From: Sporomusa silvacetica DSM 10669
GTDB lineage: Bacteria > Bacillota > Negativicutes > Sporomusales > Sporomusaceae
Length of the DNA stretch: 64,000 nucleotides
NCBI RefSeq assembly: GCF_002257705.1
Contig: NZ_LSLK01000152.1
Location: forward strand, 62,001-126,000
Direction of reading: 5' to 3'
The notes beneath the pieces were generated by a model. It was not told the origin of the DNA. It searched no databases and saw nothing but the letters and a program-made list of their open reading frames with translations. A program made the translations under genes and the position numbers. Shown here one piece after another: positions 34,644-43,958 of the stretch (position 1 is its first letter; each line of letters begins with the position of its first letter).

Positions 34644-36755
34644 CTATTTTCCAGCGTCTTCAGGCTGATTTTCCTTTTGTTCGGCCTTCAACAATTCCTT
34701 ACGAGACAAATTAATACGTCCCTGGCGGTCAATTTCGGTCACTTTGACCATAATTTCATCGCCTACTTTAACGACATCTTCCACTTTGGCAATACGTTCA
34801 AGTGCAAGCTGCGAGATATGCACAAGACCTTCCTTGCCAGGAATAATTTCGACAAATGCACCAAAATTCATTAATCGAGTGACTTTACCAGCATAAGTAG
34901 CACCAACTTCCACACTACGTATTAAGGCTTCAATGATGCTCACTGCCTTCTGGCCAGCCTCAACATCAACAGCTGCGATGAAAACCTTACCATCATCTTC
35001 AATATCAATGCTAACGCCTGTCTCTTCGATAATTTTTTTAATCGTTTTGCCACCTGGTCCAATAACATCACGAATTTTATCCGGATCAATTTCCATGGTA
35101 ATAATGCGTGGTGCAAATGGGGAAAGTTCTTTCCTGGGTTCTTTGATCGCCTCAAGCATCTTGCCTAGTATATGCATACGGCCACGTTTCGCTTGTGCTA
35201 ACGCATCTTTAAAAATTGCTTCAGTAATCCCCGATATTTTCATATCCATCTGCATGGCAGTTACACCTTTAGTAGTACCCGCCACTTTAAAATCCATATC
35301 CCCAAGCGCGTCTTCCATGCCTTGAATATCAGTTAAGATTGTGTAATTGCTGCCATCTTTAACTAAGCCCATAGCAATACCAGATACCGGCGCTTTTATT
35401 GGGACACCTGCATCCATTAGGGATAAGGTGCTACCACATACACTGCCCATCGAAGTAGAGCCATTGGACTCCAGTACTTCTGATACTAAACGAAGGGTAT
35501 ACGGAAACTCCATTTCGGAAGGAATAACAGGTACTAGTGCCCGCTCAGCTAATGCACCATGACCGATTTCGCGGCGTCCAGGCCCACGTGAAGGTCTAGT
35601 CTCACCAACACTAAATGACGGAAAATTATAATGATGCATATAACGTTTGGATTCCTCAACCCCAAGACCATCAAGAATCTGTTCGTCGCCAATAGCTCCT
35701 AAAGTAGTGATAGTAAGTACTTGCGTTTGACCGCGTGTAAACAGTCCTGAACCATGAGTACGTGCTAACAAACCTACTTCACAGGTAATAGGACGTACTT
35801 CGTCAATCTGACGGCCATCAGGACGAATTTTATCGACTGTAATCATTTTCCGCACAATCTCTTTGAGAATTTTTTGGAACATATTGTTAATATCTTTTCC
35901 ATTCTCAGGGTAAATTGACAAGAAATGCTCAGTAGCTTCATTTTTAATCTGCTTGATATTTTCCTCACGCACAAGTTTGTCCGCATTAGCTACAGCAACT
36001 TTTAGCTGTTCGGTTATGTACTCACGCATAGCCGCGGCAATTTCGGTCGGAACCTCATAAATCACTTTTTCCTTTTTAGGCTTGCCAATTTTGGCAATAA
36101 TAGTTTCTTGAAAAGCCACTATTTCTTTAATTGCAGCATGCCCAAATAAAATAGCTTCAAGCATCGTATCTTCAGACAATTCATTTGCTCCTGCTTCAAC
36201 CATCAAGATAGCATCTTTTGTGCCTGCTACTGCTAAGTTAAGATCGCTTTTTTCTTGCTGTTCTATCGTAGGATTCAAAATAAATTGATTATCGATCAGC
36301 CCGACGCGAACGCCGCCAATAGGTCCGTTAAAGATAATGTCAGAAATACTTAAAGCGCAAGATGCACCAATCATAGCTGCAATATCAGGCGGGTTATTTT
36401 GATCCACTGACATTACAGTAGCTACTACGTGAACATCATTACGCAATCCTTCGGCAAACAGTGGCCGAATCGGGCGATCAATTAAACGACTAGCTAAAAT
36501 AGATGCTTCACTAGGACGCCCTTCCCGCTTAATAAAGCCACCAGGAATTTTACCTACCGAATATAAGCGTTCTTCATAATCAACTGTTAACGGGAAAAAG
36601 TCAATACCTGGTCTCGGTTCAGCTGATTGAGTTGCTGCGACCAACACTGCAGTATCACCATAACGCACCAATACCGCACCGCTGGCTTGTTTAGCCATTT
36701 TCCCTGATTCAATGATCAAGGTCCGGCCACCTAGTTCCATCTGGAATTTTTCCAT
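34644..36755 (-). CDS. pnp: Polyribonucleotide nucleotidyltransferase (PNPase)
   Basis: A 703-residue 3'-5' phosphorolytic RNA-decay enzyme, full length. Two RNase PH-like halves (starting near residue 10 and residue 315) flank a helical linker. The KH domain (VIGPGGKTIKKIIEETG) is near 560, and the S1 domain (GATYAGKVTRLMNFGAFVEI) runs from about 622. It follows rpsO, the usual partner, with a terminator between them and one after it. Confidence 0.96.
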   Translation of the reverse strand: MEKFQMELGGRTLIIESGKMAKQASGAVLVRYGDTAVLVAATQSAEPRPGIDFFPLTVDYEERLYSVGKIPGGFIKREGRPSEASILASRLIDRPIRPLFAEGLRNDVHVVATVMSVDQNNPPDIAAMIGASCALSISDIIFNGPIGGVRVGLIDNQFILNPTIEQQEKSDLNLAVAGTKDAILMVEAGANELSEDTMLEAILFGHAAIKEIVAFQETIIAKIGKPKKEKVIYEVPTEIAAAMREYITEQLKVAVANADKLVREENIKQIKNEATEHFLSIYPENGKDINNMFQKILKEIVRKMITVDKIRPDGRQIDEVRPITCEVGLLARTHGSGLFTRGQTQVLTITTLGAIGDEQILDGLGVEESKRYMHHYNFPSFSVGETRPSRGPGRREIGHGALAERALVPVIPSEMEFPYTLRLVSEVLESNGSTSMGSVCGSTLSLMDAGVPIKAPVSGIAMGLVKDGSNYTILTDIQGMEDALGDMDFKVAGTTKGVTAMQMDMKISGITEAIFKDALAQAKRGRMHILGKMLEAIKEPRKELSPFAPRIITMEIDPDKIRDVIGPGGKTIKKIIEETGVSIDIEDDGKVFIAAVDVEAGQKAVSIIEALIRSVEVGATYAGKVTRLMNFGAFVEIIPGKEGLVHISQLALERIAKVEDVVKVGDEIMVKVTEIDRQGRINLSRKELLKAEQKENQPEDAGK

Positions 36756-36853
36756 ATTTTATTTTCCTCCTCTGTATAAGCCCCTTTTCTTTTAGCAAAG
36801 ATTAACTGTTCGACATTTTTCTTATTATTCCCTTTTTTATTTTCTTTAACCTA

Positions 36854-36886
36854 AGAAAAAAATAAAAAGCGGAAAATCCGCTTTTT
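36854..36886 (-). terminator. Terminator between rpsO and pnp
   Basis: The stem AAAAAGCGGA/TCCGCTTTTT with a 3-base loop is followed on the minus strand by a T-rich tract. It begins directly after the rpsO stop. Partial read-through to pnp is likely, as in other rpsO-pnp pairs. Confidence 0.8.
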
Positions 36887-36888
36887 AC

Positions 36889-37155
36889 TTATTTCCGCAA
36901 GTTAAGTTTTTCTAAAATTGAACGATAGCGCTCAATATCGCTTTCACGCAGATAATTCAAGAGACCTCTGCGCTGACCAACCATTTTTAGCAGGCCGCGA
37001 CGGGAGTGATGGTCTTTTTTGTGTTCTCTCAAATGTTCAGTTAGATAATTAATACGTTCAGTAAGAATAGCAATCTGAACTTCAGGAGATCCAGTATCAT
37101 TTAAGTGTACACGATATGTTTCAATGAGCTTTTGTTTGTTTTCAGGTGTCAACAC
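36889..37155 (-). CDS. rpsO: 30S ribosomal protein S15
   Basis: An 88-residue small-subunit protein that binds 16S rRNA: TPENKQKLIETYRVHLNDTG, the HHSRRGLLKMVGQRRGLLNY rRNA-contact helix and the C-terminal LNLRK. The start is GTG, eight bases after AAGGAGG. A longer frame reaches into the leader but would exceed the family length. Confidence 0.95.
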   Translation of the reverse strand: MLTPENKQKLIETYRVHLNDTGSPEVQIAILTERINYLTEHLREHKKDHHSRRGLLKMVGQRRGLLNYLRESDIERYRSILEKLNLRK

Positions 37156-37258
37156 GTGGTTCACCTCCTTTTTCTTGTCTATCCCCATTAGCCAAGACAT
37201 CGCCGGAGACTCGATTATCCTCGCTACGGTTAATAATGTGATTTACTCACTAAAAAAT

Positions 37259-37287
37259 ATTTTATCATAAAAACTAAAACATGTAAA
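37259..37287 (-). promoter_or_regulatory. Sigma-A promoter of rpsO
   Basis: On the minus strand TTTACA and TAAAAT are 17 bases apart. That leaves a leader of about 95 bases before the GTG. It lies in the spacer after ribF, whose stop is at 37299. Confidence 0.65.
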
Positions 37288-37298
37288 CTGCAGAAAGA

Positions 37299-38219
37299 TT
37301 AAAAATAATGTTTTCGAGAAAATTCAATATCTGCCTGCATTTGCTTTTTGAGCTGCTCAGCGTTAGTAAAGGCAATCTCACCTCGAATTCTATCGATAAA
37401 TTGGATCTTTAACTGCTGTCCATAAATAACGCGGTCAAAATCCAATATATGTACCTCAATACGGTGACTTTGACGAGTAAAAGTAGGATTATTACCAATA
37501 TTGGCAACACCATTATGCTTAGTGCCGGTTTCATCATATACGTAAACAGCATAGACCCCGTCACTCGGAACCAAAAGCCCCTGTACAATCGCCAAATTTG
37601 CTGTAGGAAAACCGAGTTTTCGCCCGCGTTGGTCGCCTTTACTGATTTTCCCGGATATAGCTATCGGGCGACCAAGTAAGTTTGCTGCCTGCTTAACCGC
37701 ACCCTCTATTACCAGTTGTCTAATAACTGTACTGCTTACAATAACCCCTTCCAGATCCACCATATTGACCACATCGACAGTAAAACCGTGTTTGGCGCCG
37801 GCTGCTGTTAAAAGCGCTGGCGTTCCAACCCCCTGATATCCATAAGTAAAGTTCGCACCAACAATAACATGCCGAAGATTAATGTTAGTAACTATTTTCT
37901 CAATAAATTTTTCAGGACTTAACTGCAAGAATTCGGTAGTAAAGGGAACATTAAATAACATGTCCACACCCAACTCTGCAATTAAATTTACCTTTTCCTG
38001 ATTAGTTATAATAAGTGGCGGACAACGGCCAGCATCAATCACGTTAAGTGGATGATTACTAAAGGTAAAGACAGCACTGCTACAGTTTTTATTTTTTGCC
38101 TGTTGCAGTGTACGCATAATGATTGCCTGATGCCCAATATGAATACCATCAAAAGTACCTAAAGCCATATAGACTGGTGGATGGTGCTTCACGTTCTCTA
38201 TCTGGTTATAGACTTTCAT
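37299..38219 (-). CDS. ribF: Bifunctional riboflavin kinase/FAD synthetase
   Basis: A 306-residue enzyme that phosphorylates riboflavin to FMN and adenylates it to FAD. The nucleotidyltransferase half has ALGTFDGIHIGHQ near the start and the SSTVIR signature. The kinase half starts near residue 182 (LGRPIAISGKISKGDQRGRKLGFPTAN). The ATG at 38219 has GAGGAG about 12 bases upstream; an ATG seven codons earlier overlaps that site. It is the last gene of the rimP-to-ribF run. Confidence 0.93.
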   Translation of the reverse strand: MKVYNQIENVKHHPPVYMALGTFDGIHIGHQAIIMRTLQQAKNKNCSSAVFTFSNHPLNVIDAGRCPPLIITNQEKVNLIAELGVDMLFNVPFTTEFLQLSPEKFIEKIVTNINLRHVIVGANFTYGYQGVGTPALLTAAGAKHGFTVDVVNMVDLEGVIVSSTVIRQLVIEGAVKQAANLLGRPIAISGKISKGDQRGRKLGFPTANLAIVQGLLVPSDGVYAVYVYDETGTKHNGVANIGNNPTFTRQSHRIEVHILDFDRVIYGQQLKIQFIDRIRGEIAFTNAEQLKKQMQADIEFSRKHYF

Positions 38220-38268
38220 TCTTTTTCTGTTTCTCCTCATTTACCCGTCTATGTAAGAATCCGGACCG

Positions 38269-39153
38269 TCACAGGCCCGGACTTAATATTTTCACGGGAG
38301 TTAGTGTTACATGCCCGCCCAGTTGACATGTTTCTCGACCAATACCAATGAATGTGTTATACATATCATACATTTTTATTAAATCAGAACCGCTTTGATT
38401 GCAGCAGATACTACGCCCATTTTTTATAGCCTGGGATTCTTGTTCTGACAACACGATCGCTGGCAGATGGGTCAAAACACTATCCGCAGTTTGAATAGCT
38501 TGTTCTTTATTAGCGGCAATTTCCTCAAGAGTTAAAGCTTGCTCTAAATGAAAATTTCCTACTCTTGTCCTGACTAGAAAACTCATTACTGCTAAGCAAT
38601 TTAGCCTGCAACCAATATCAGAACACAAGACCCTAATATAGGTTCCTTTAGAACAGGTTACATCAAATACAATACCGGTTTCGCATTCGGTTATAAGCGA
38701 GATCGTATCGATTAGAATTTTACGCGGTTTTCGCTCAACAACCTGACCTTGCCTGGCCAGTTCATACAACTTTTTACCACCAATTTTTACAGCAGAATAC
38801 ATCGGCGGAATTTGTTCATTGACACCAATAAAAGAAGCAAGTGCATCCTTAATCTCGCTCAACTTGGGCCGAATATACGGGCGACTATTCGTGATTTTTC
38901 CGGTATCATCACCAGTATCTGTTTCAAAGCCAAAAGTAAGCTCAGCCCGATAGCTTTTATCTGCGTCGGCTAGGTATTCAACAAGCCTAGTTGCATTTCC
39001 AATAAATACGGGTAATACGCCTGCTGCTGCAGGATCCAATGTACCCGCATGCCCAACACGCTTGATGCTATATAGCCGCCGGATATACGACACGACATCA
39101 TGTGATGTCATGCCCGGCGGTTTAAGTACATTAATTATCCCGCTTTGCATCAT
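38269..39153 (-). CDS. truB: tRNA pseudouridine-55 synthase
   Basis: A 294-residue enzyme that makes the T-loop pseudouridine of tRNAs. The N-terminal LKPPGMTSHDVV and the catalytic aspartate in VGHAGTLDPAAAGVLP (near residue 40) are intact. C-terminal PUA-like residues follow. It overlaps the end of nrnA by 23 bp, a sign of coupling in the rbfA-nrnA-truB-ribF order common in Firmicutes. Confidence 0.95.
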   Translation of the reverse strand: MMQSGIINVLKPPGMTSHDVVSYIRRLYSIKRVGHAGTLDPAAAGVLPVFIGNATRLVEYLADADKSYRAELTFGFETDTGDDTGKITNSRPYIRPKLSEIKDALASFIGVNEQIPPMYSAVKIGGKKLYELARQGQVVERKPRKILIDTISLITECETGIVFDVTCSKGTYIRVLCSDIGCRLNCLAVMSFLVRTRVGNFHLEQALTLEEIAANKEQAIQTADSVLTHLPAIVLSEQESQAIKNGRSICCNQSGSDLIKMYDMYNTFIGIGRETCQLGGHVTLTPVKILSPGL

Positions 39154-40120
39154 TGACTCCTAACCCTTTAACTAACAGTTGTTTGGCCGCGTCTATAATC
39201 AAAGTTTTAGCTCTGCCAAGAGTTTCTGTTACCGTACATCCAGCCGCCCGGGCATGACCACCGCCGCCAAAGGCAAGTGCAAGCTGACTTACATCTACCA
39301 TTTTTGAACGTAAGCTAACCCTAACACTGTGAGTATCGGCTTCTTTAAACATAATGGCAATTTCAACGCCTTCAATATTGCGGGGATAGTTAATAAATCC
39401 TTCTGTATCGTCTTTGAAATCAGCCAATATTTCTTGACTCAAAGTCAAGGCTGCAATTTTCCCATTTTGACTACATTCAATGATCTCGAGTGTTTCAAGT
39501 ACTTTAGGTAATACCTTGATAACAGACAGTGGCTTAACATCCAGATGTTCAGAAATAGTATGAGGTTCAGCACCTAAAGCTACTAGTTCTGAAGCAAGTT
39601 TAAGCGTTTCTGCTGAAGTATTAGCATAGCGAAAGAAACCGCAGTCAGTAGCTATCGCCATAAACAAAGCTGTAGCCATACTGCTTGTGATAGCTGCATT
39701 CATTTCTTTTAGCAGTTTGAAAATCAATTCTCCTGTTGCTGCTACTTGACTGTCTATATACCAATACTCAGCAAACTTAAGATTAGATATATGGTGGTCA
39801 ATATTAAGGATAGGCGCTGTAACAACATCCTTTACTTTACCAATCCGTTCTAAATCACTGGAATCAAGCACTACCAGCAAATCGATCCCCGTCATTACAC
39901 TTTGAGGCTGTTCTATTTTTTTCCAATCAGCAAGAAATCTAAAAGCACGAGGAACTTCATCATCAAGTAGCATCTTGACATTTTTCCCTTGGGCTGATAA
40001 ATAGGCATAAAGAGCAAGCACTGACCCTAGTGCATCACCATCAGGATGGATATGGGCAGTAAGCACGATATGATTAGCCTGACTTAACAGCTTAGCGCTG
40101 TGTTTAATAGACACTTCCAT
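39131..40120 (-). CDS. nrnA: DHH-family nanoRNase/pAp phosphatase NrnA
   Basis: A 329-residue DHH/DHHA1 phosphoesterase that degrades short RNAs and removes 3'-phosphoadenosine phosphate. Metal motifs are HIHPDGDALGS near residue 23, the aspartate in LVVLDSSD, and LNIDHHISN. The DHHA1 signature GGGGHARAAGC lies near residue 290. It sits 8 bp after rbfA and overlaps truB. Confidence 0.93.
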   Translation of the reverse strand: MEVSIKHSAKLLSQANHIVLTAHIHPDGDALGSVLALYAYLSAQGKNVKMLLDDEVPRAFRFLADWKKIEQPQSVMTGIDLLVVLDSSDLERIGKVKDVVTAPILNIDHHISNLKFAEYWYIDSQVAATGELIFKLLKEMNAAITSSMATALFMAIATDCGFFRYANTSAETLKLASELVALGAEPHTISEHLDVKPLSVIKVLPKVLETLEIIECSQNGKIAALTLSQEILADFKDDTEGFINYPRNIEGVEIAIMFKEADTHSVRVSLRSKMVDVSQLALAFGGGGHARAAGCTVTETLGRAKTLIIDAAKQLLVKGLGVNDAKRDN

Positions 40121-40127
40121 ACTGTTA

Positions 40128-40481
40128 CTAGTTGCCTTCTTCCTGCTTGATTTTTAAAATTAATTCCTGAATACGTGCACTATACTCTAAGGTTTCATCA
40201 AGATGCAAAGATAGTTCGGGAGTACATCTCATTCTAATTCGTTTGCCAATTTCCGCACGCATATACCCTAAGGCTTTAGTCAATCCGGCCCAAGTCTCTG
40301 CCTTTTGATCATCATTTCCCATTAAGCTAACATATACTTTAGCACTTCGCAAGTCACCAGTAGCCTCTACTCTGGTTACTGTTACAAAACCAATGCGTGG
40401 ATCTTTAAGCTCAGACAGAATAATTTTACTGATTTCTTGTTTAATGAATTCCTGCACTTTTTCTACCCGCAGTTGTCCCAT
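40128..40481 (-). CDS. rbfA: Ribosome-binding factor A
   Basis: A 117-residue KH-like 30S maturation factor: RVEKVQEFIKQEISKIIL at the start, the central DPRIGFVTVTRVE and the RCTPELSLHLDETLEY segment. It lies 36 bp after infB and 8 bp before nrnA. GGAGGA precedes the ATG. Confidence 0.95.
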   Translation of the reverse strand: MGQLRVEKVQEFIKQEISKIILSELKDPRIGFVTVTRVEATGDLRSAKVYVSLMGNDDQKAETWAGLTKALGYMRAEIGKRIRMRCTPELSLHLDETLEYSARIQELILKIKQEEGN

Positions 40482-40517
40482 CGTAATTCCTCCACCATCT
40501 CAACATACCGTTTACGT

Positions 40518-43355
40518 TTAAGCCTTCGGGGCGACCTCTTCCATGGTAAAGGCCTCAATAGTGTCGCCTTCTTTAACATCCCGAAACTTTTCAATGGTTA
40601 TACCGCACTCATATCCTTGTGCAACTTCTTTAACATCATCTTTAAAGCGGCGGAGTGATTCAAGCTTTCCTTCGTGAATAACAATACCATCTCTAATCAG
40701 TCGAATTTGTGCAGTACTTGTTATTTTCCCTTCAAGTACATACGAACCTGCAACTACGGCTTTAGGAATAGAAATTACTTGCCGTACCTCTACACGTCCT
40801 AGTATTACTTCCTTAAACTCGGGTGCCAGCATCCCGGTAATAGCAGCTTCTACATCATTAATGGCATCATAGATAACACGATAAAGCCTGATATCAATTT
40901 TTTCACTATCAGCAGCCTTACGTGCATTTCCAGCAGGTCGAACGTTAAAGCCAATAATAAGTGCGTTGGAAGCAGCTGCCAACATAACATCAGATTCATT
41001 AATAGCTCCGACACCGGCATGAACAATGTTTACCCTGACTTCCTTGTTTTTGATATTCAACAACGATTGTCGAAGTGCTTCAACAGAACCCTGAACATCT
41101 GCTTTAACAACTATATTGAGGTCTTTTATACTACCTTCCTGAATTTGATTAAACAAATCTTCAAGCGAAACTTTCTGCGATTGTTTAATCTCGTCAGTAC
41201 GTTTTTTAGCCACACGTTTTTCAGCCACAGCTCTAGCTGTCCGCTCATCCACAGCTACTAGAATATCTCCTGCTGCTGGAACATCTGCTAATCCAAGTAC
41301 TTCTACAGGAGTAGAAGGCTCAGCTTTCTTTATCTTCTCGCCTCGGTCGTTAGTCATTGCTCGAACTTTACCATAAGCTGTTCCAGCGATAATTGTATCA
41401 CCGATCCGTAGTGTACCTTTTTGCACAAGCACTGTTGATACTGGACCGCGGCCTTTATCAAGTTTGGCCTCAATAATTATGCCATGTGCAAGACGGTTGG
41501 GGTTTGCTTTAAGGTCAAGCATTTCAGCGACTAGTAAAATCATTTCAAGCAAGTCACTAATACCTGTCTTTTGATGAGCAGACACCGGTACCATAATGGT
41601 CTCGCCGCCCCAATCTTCAGGTATCAATTGGTGCTCTGCCAACTGTTGCTTAACTCTATCAGGATTCGCCCCTGGGCGGTCCATTTTATTGATAGCTACA
41701 ATAATTGGTACTTTCGCTGATTTAGCATGATTAATAGCCTCTATCGTCTGAGGCATAACACCATCATCAGCAGCAACTACTAAAATGGCAATATCGGTAG
41801 CTTGTGCACCACGCGCACGCATGGCTGTAAATGCTTCATGCCCTGGGGTATCTAAAAAGACAATTTTCTTCCCTTTGCACATCACCTGATAGGCGCCAAT
41901 ATGCTGTGTAATCCCGCCAGCTTCTTGCGTTGTGACATGTGTCTGACGGATAGAATCTAAGAGTGAAGTTTTACCATGGTCAACATGACCCATAACAGTA
42001 ACAACTGGCGGCCGATAAACCAAGTCTTTTTCATCATCTTCAATTTCGGGAATCTCTGTTGGATCTTCCTCAGGCGGAATTGCTTCTACCGCAACCCCGA
42101 ATTCTCCGCCCAAAATACAGGCAGTATCAAAATCAACTTCTTGATTAATATTCACCATGGTTCCCAGCATCATCAGCTTTTTGATAATTTCGCTGACTTC
42201 GCGGCCCATTTTTCCGGCAAGATCTTTAACTGCAATTGATTCCCCAATCCGAATACTCTTCGGTTTTGGCATCTCAACTTTTACATGGGGAGCCTGATTT
42301 TTTCCTGGTTGGTGTCTATGTTGATTAGAACGCTGCTGATTCCTATTTCCATGTCCTGGACCGCCACTACTGCGAGAGTTATTAGTAAAAGGACGACGAC
42401 TATTGTTAGCTGTCTGTTGTCCTTGCGGACCAGCCCCCGGGCGCTGCTGGGTATTTGATGTTTGCCCTGCAGGTTGCGAACGATTGTTAGATTGTTGTTG
42501 ATTATTATAGCTTGGACGATTAGTTGATTGCTGTTGTTGATTGTTATAGCCCGGACGGTTAGTTGATTGCGGTTGCTGATTGTTATAGCCCGGACGGTTA
42601 GTTGATTGCGGTTGTTGATTGTTATAGCCCGGACGGTTAGTTGATTGCGGTTGTTGATTGTTATAGCCCGGACGGTTACCTGCTTGTGGTTGCTGATTGT
42701 TATAGCCTGGACGGTTAGTTGATTGCGGTTGATTATTGCTATAACCCGGACGGTTACCTGCTTGTGGTTGCTGATTGTTATAGCCCGGACGATTACCGGC
42801 TTGTGGCTGCTGATTATTGTTATAGCCCGGACGATTACCGGCTTGTGGCTGCTGATTATTGTTATAGCCCGGACGATTACCGGCTTGTGGTTGCTGATTA
42901 TTGTTATAGCCCGGACGATTACCGGCTTGTGGCTGCTGATTATTGTTATAGCCCGGACGATTACCGGCTTGTGGCTGCTGACTATTGTTAGAGCCCGGAC
43001 GATTGGTTGCTTGTGATTGCTGATTATTGTTATAGCCCGGACGGTTACCGGTTTGTGGTTGCTGATGGTTAGGCTGAGGACGATTTGGCTGCAGGCTTGC
43101 AGTTTGCGCTTCCTTTACCGATTGCAGCACATTACTTGGTTCGTTTTTTGCAGATTGAACAGACTGCGCAGCCTGTGTTGGTTCATTTGTTCCAGTCTTT
43201 CTGGCAAAAGTCCGTTCAATAGCAACTTTGGCATCATCATCCACACTACTCATGTGATTTTTAGCAATAATGCTATGCCGTCCTAAAATATCTATGATAA
43301 CCTTGCTGGTTGTATTATGTTCTTTAGCTAATTCATATACTCTATATTTGGACAT
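40518..43355 (-). CDS. infB: Translation initiation factor IF-2 with long repeat-rich N-terminal arm
   Basis: A 945-residue GTPase that brings initiator tRNA to the 30S subunit. An N-terminal IF2_N helix-like segment (residues 1-50) is followed by a low-complexity arm to about residue 350. That arm contains about 14 tandem copies of a 13-14-residue unit with core NRPGYNN. The second IF2_N segment, the G domain (GHVDHGKT near 455, NKMD) and domains II-IV follow intact. GGGGG precedes the ATG. Confidence 0.96.
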   Translation of the reverse strand: MSKYRVYELAKEHNTTSKVIIDILGRHSIIAKNHMSSVDDDAKVAIERTFARKTGTNEPTQAAQSVQSAKNEPSNVLQSVKEAQTASLQPNRPQPNHQQPQTGNRPGYNNNQQSQATNRPGSNNSQQPQAGNRPGYNNNQQPQAGNRPGYNNNQQPQAGNRPGYNNNQQPQAGNRPGYNNNQQPQAGNRPGYNNQQPQAGNRPGYSNNQPQSTNRPGYNNQQPQAGNRPGYNNQQPQSTNRPGYNNQQPQSTNRPGYNNQQPQSTNRPGYNNQQQQSTNRPSYNNQQQSNNRSQPAGQTSNTQQRPGAGPQGQQTANNSRRPFTNNSRSSGGPGHGNRNQQRSNQHRHQPGKNQAPHVKVEMPKPKSIRIGESIAVKDLAGKMGREVSEIIKKLMMLGTMVNINQEVDFDTACILGGEFGVAVEAIPPEEDPTEIPEIEDDEKDLVYRPPVVTVMGHVDHGKTSLLDSIRQTHVTTQEAGGITQHIGAYQVMCKGKKIVFLDTPGHEAFTAMRARGAQATDIAILVVAADDGVMPQTIEAINHAKSAKVPIIVAINKMDRPGANPDRVKQQLAEHQLIPEDWGGETIMVPVSAHQKTGISDLLEMILLVAEMLDLKANPNRLAHGIIIEAKLDKGRGPVSTVLVQKGTLRIGDTIIAGTAYGKVRAMTNDRGEKIKKAEPSTPVEVLGLADVPAAGDILVAVDERTARAVAEKRVAKKRTDEIKQSQKVSLEDLFNQIQEGSIKDLNIVVKADVQGSVEALRQSLLNIKNKEVRVNIVHAGVGAINESDVMLAAASNALIIGFNVRPAGNARKAADSEKIDIRLYRVIYDAINDVEAAITGMLAPEFKEVILGRVEVRQVISIPKAVVAGSYVLEGKITSTAQIRLIRDGIVIHEGKLESLRRFKDDVKEVAQGYECGITIEKFRDVKEGDTIEAFTMEEVAPKA
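42505..43065 (-). repeat. Tandem 39/42-bp repeats inside infB
   Basis: About 14 in-frame units encode QPQAGNRPGYNNNQ or QPQSTNRPGYNNQ variants. The 14-residue form clusters toward the N terminus and the 13-residue form toward the C terminus of the array. Neighbouring units are almost identical at the DNA level, which points to recent slippage or unequal exchange. Confidence 0.9.
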
Positions 43356-43392
43356 TGATCCACCCCCATTTTCTTTCTCTCTACAACAACAA

Positions 43393-43698
43393 TTACTCTT
43401 GCAAATTCAAGGTAATTGGCTTGACAAAACCTTCATCAGTTATCACTACAGCAGCCCGTAATGCTTTGCCGATAGCACCACCTAACTGTTCTTTCGATAA
43501 AACACAGAAAACAGTGATATTTTTTGATGCTGCCAAATATTGATACTCCTTTTTAGTACTCTCAGAGGCATCAGCAGCAATAATAAGCAATCTAGCTTTA
43601 CCTGATTTGATAGCTCCTTGTACAGCAAAATCACCAGAAACAATTTTGCCTGCCTTTTGAGCCAGCCCCAAAAGCGACATTAGTTTTTGTTGATTCAT
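43393..43698 (-). CDS. ylxQ: YlxQ-type L7Ae-like ribosomal protein
   Basis: A 101-residue L7Ae/L30e-fold protein expected to bind kink-turn RNA. It contains LLGLAQKAGKIVSGDFAVQ near the start, then the LLIIAADASEST strand and the VFCVLSKEQLGGAIGKA region typical of the fold. It overlaps ylxR by four bases (ATGA), in the fixed nusA-ylxR-ylxQ-infB order. Confidence 0.92.
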   Translation of the reverse strand: MNQQKLMSLLGLAQKAGKIVSGDFAVQGAIKSGKARLLIIAADASESTKKEYQYLAASKNITVFCVLSKEQLGGAIGKALRAAVVITDEGFVKPITLNLQE

Positions 43699-43958
43699 TC
43701 TATGATCCCGACTCTAAGCGCATCATAAACCTCTTCTCCAATCGGATGTTTCAGCGCCTTTTCTAATCGTTTTTCTTTAAAAGCTTTTGTCAGACATTGC
43801 TCACTACGGCACATATAAGCACCTCGTCCGGCCTTTTTACCGGTCGGATCCAAAACAATCTCGCCCTCTGGTGTTCGAACAACTCTCAACAATTCTTTTT
43901 TAGATTTCATATCCTGACAGCCCACACACATTCTGAAAGGAATTTTTTTCGGTTTCAC
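43695..43958 (-). CDS. ylxR: YlxR-family RNA-binding protein (DUF448)
   Basis: An 87-residue basic protein with the family motif PFRMCVGCQDMKSKKELLRV and the GRGAYMCRSEQC segment. The start is GTG with AGGAGG upstream, overlapping the nusA stop by four bases. The exact role is uncertain; relatives act as nucleoid-linked or RNA-binding regulators. Confidence 0.92.
   Translation of the reverse strand: MKPKKIPFRMCVGCQDMKSKKELLRVVRTPEGEIVLDPTGKKAGRGAYMCRSEQCLTKAFKEKRLEKALKHPIGEEVYDALRVGIIE

Noticed and set aside
42719..43016. Plus-strand repeated reading frames opposite infB
   Set aside because: They are antisense shadows of the IF-2 repeat array, with no ribosome binding site.
42505..43065. 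CRISPR-like periodic repeat
   Set aside because: Units are 39/42 bp, in frame, without spacers, and encode the IF-2 arm.
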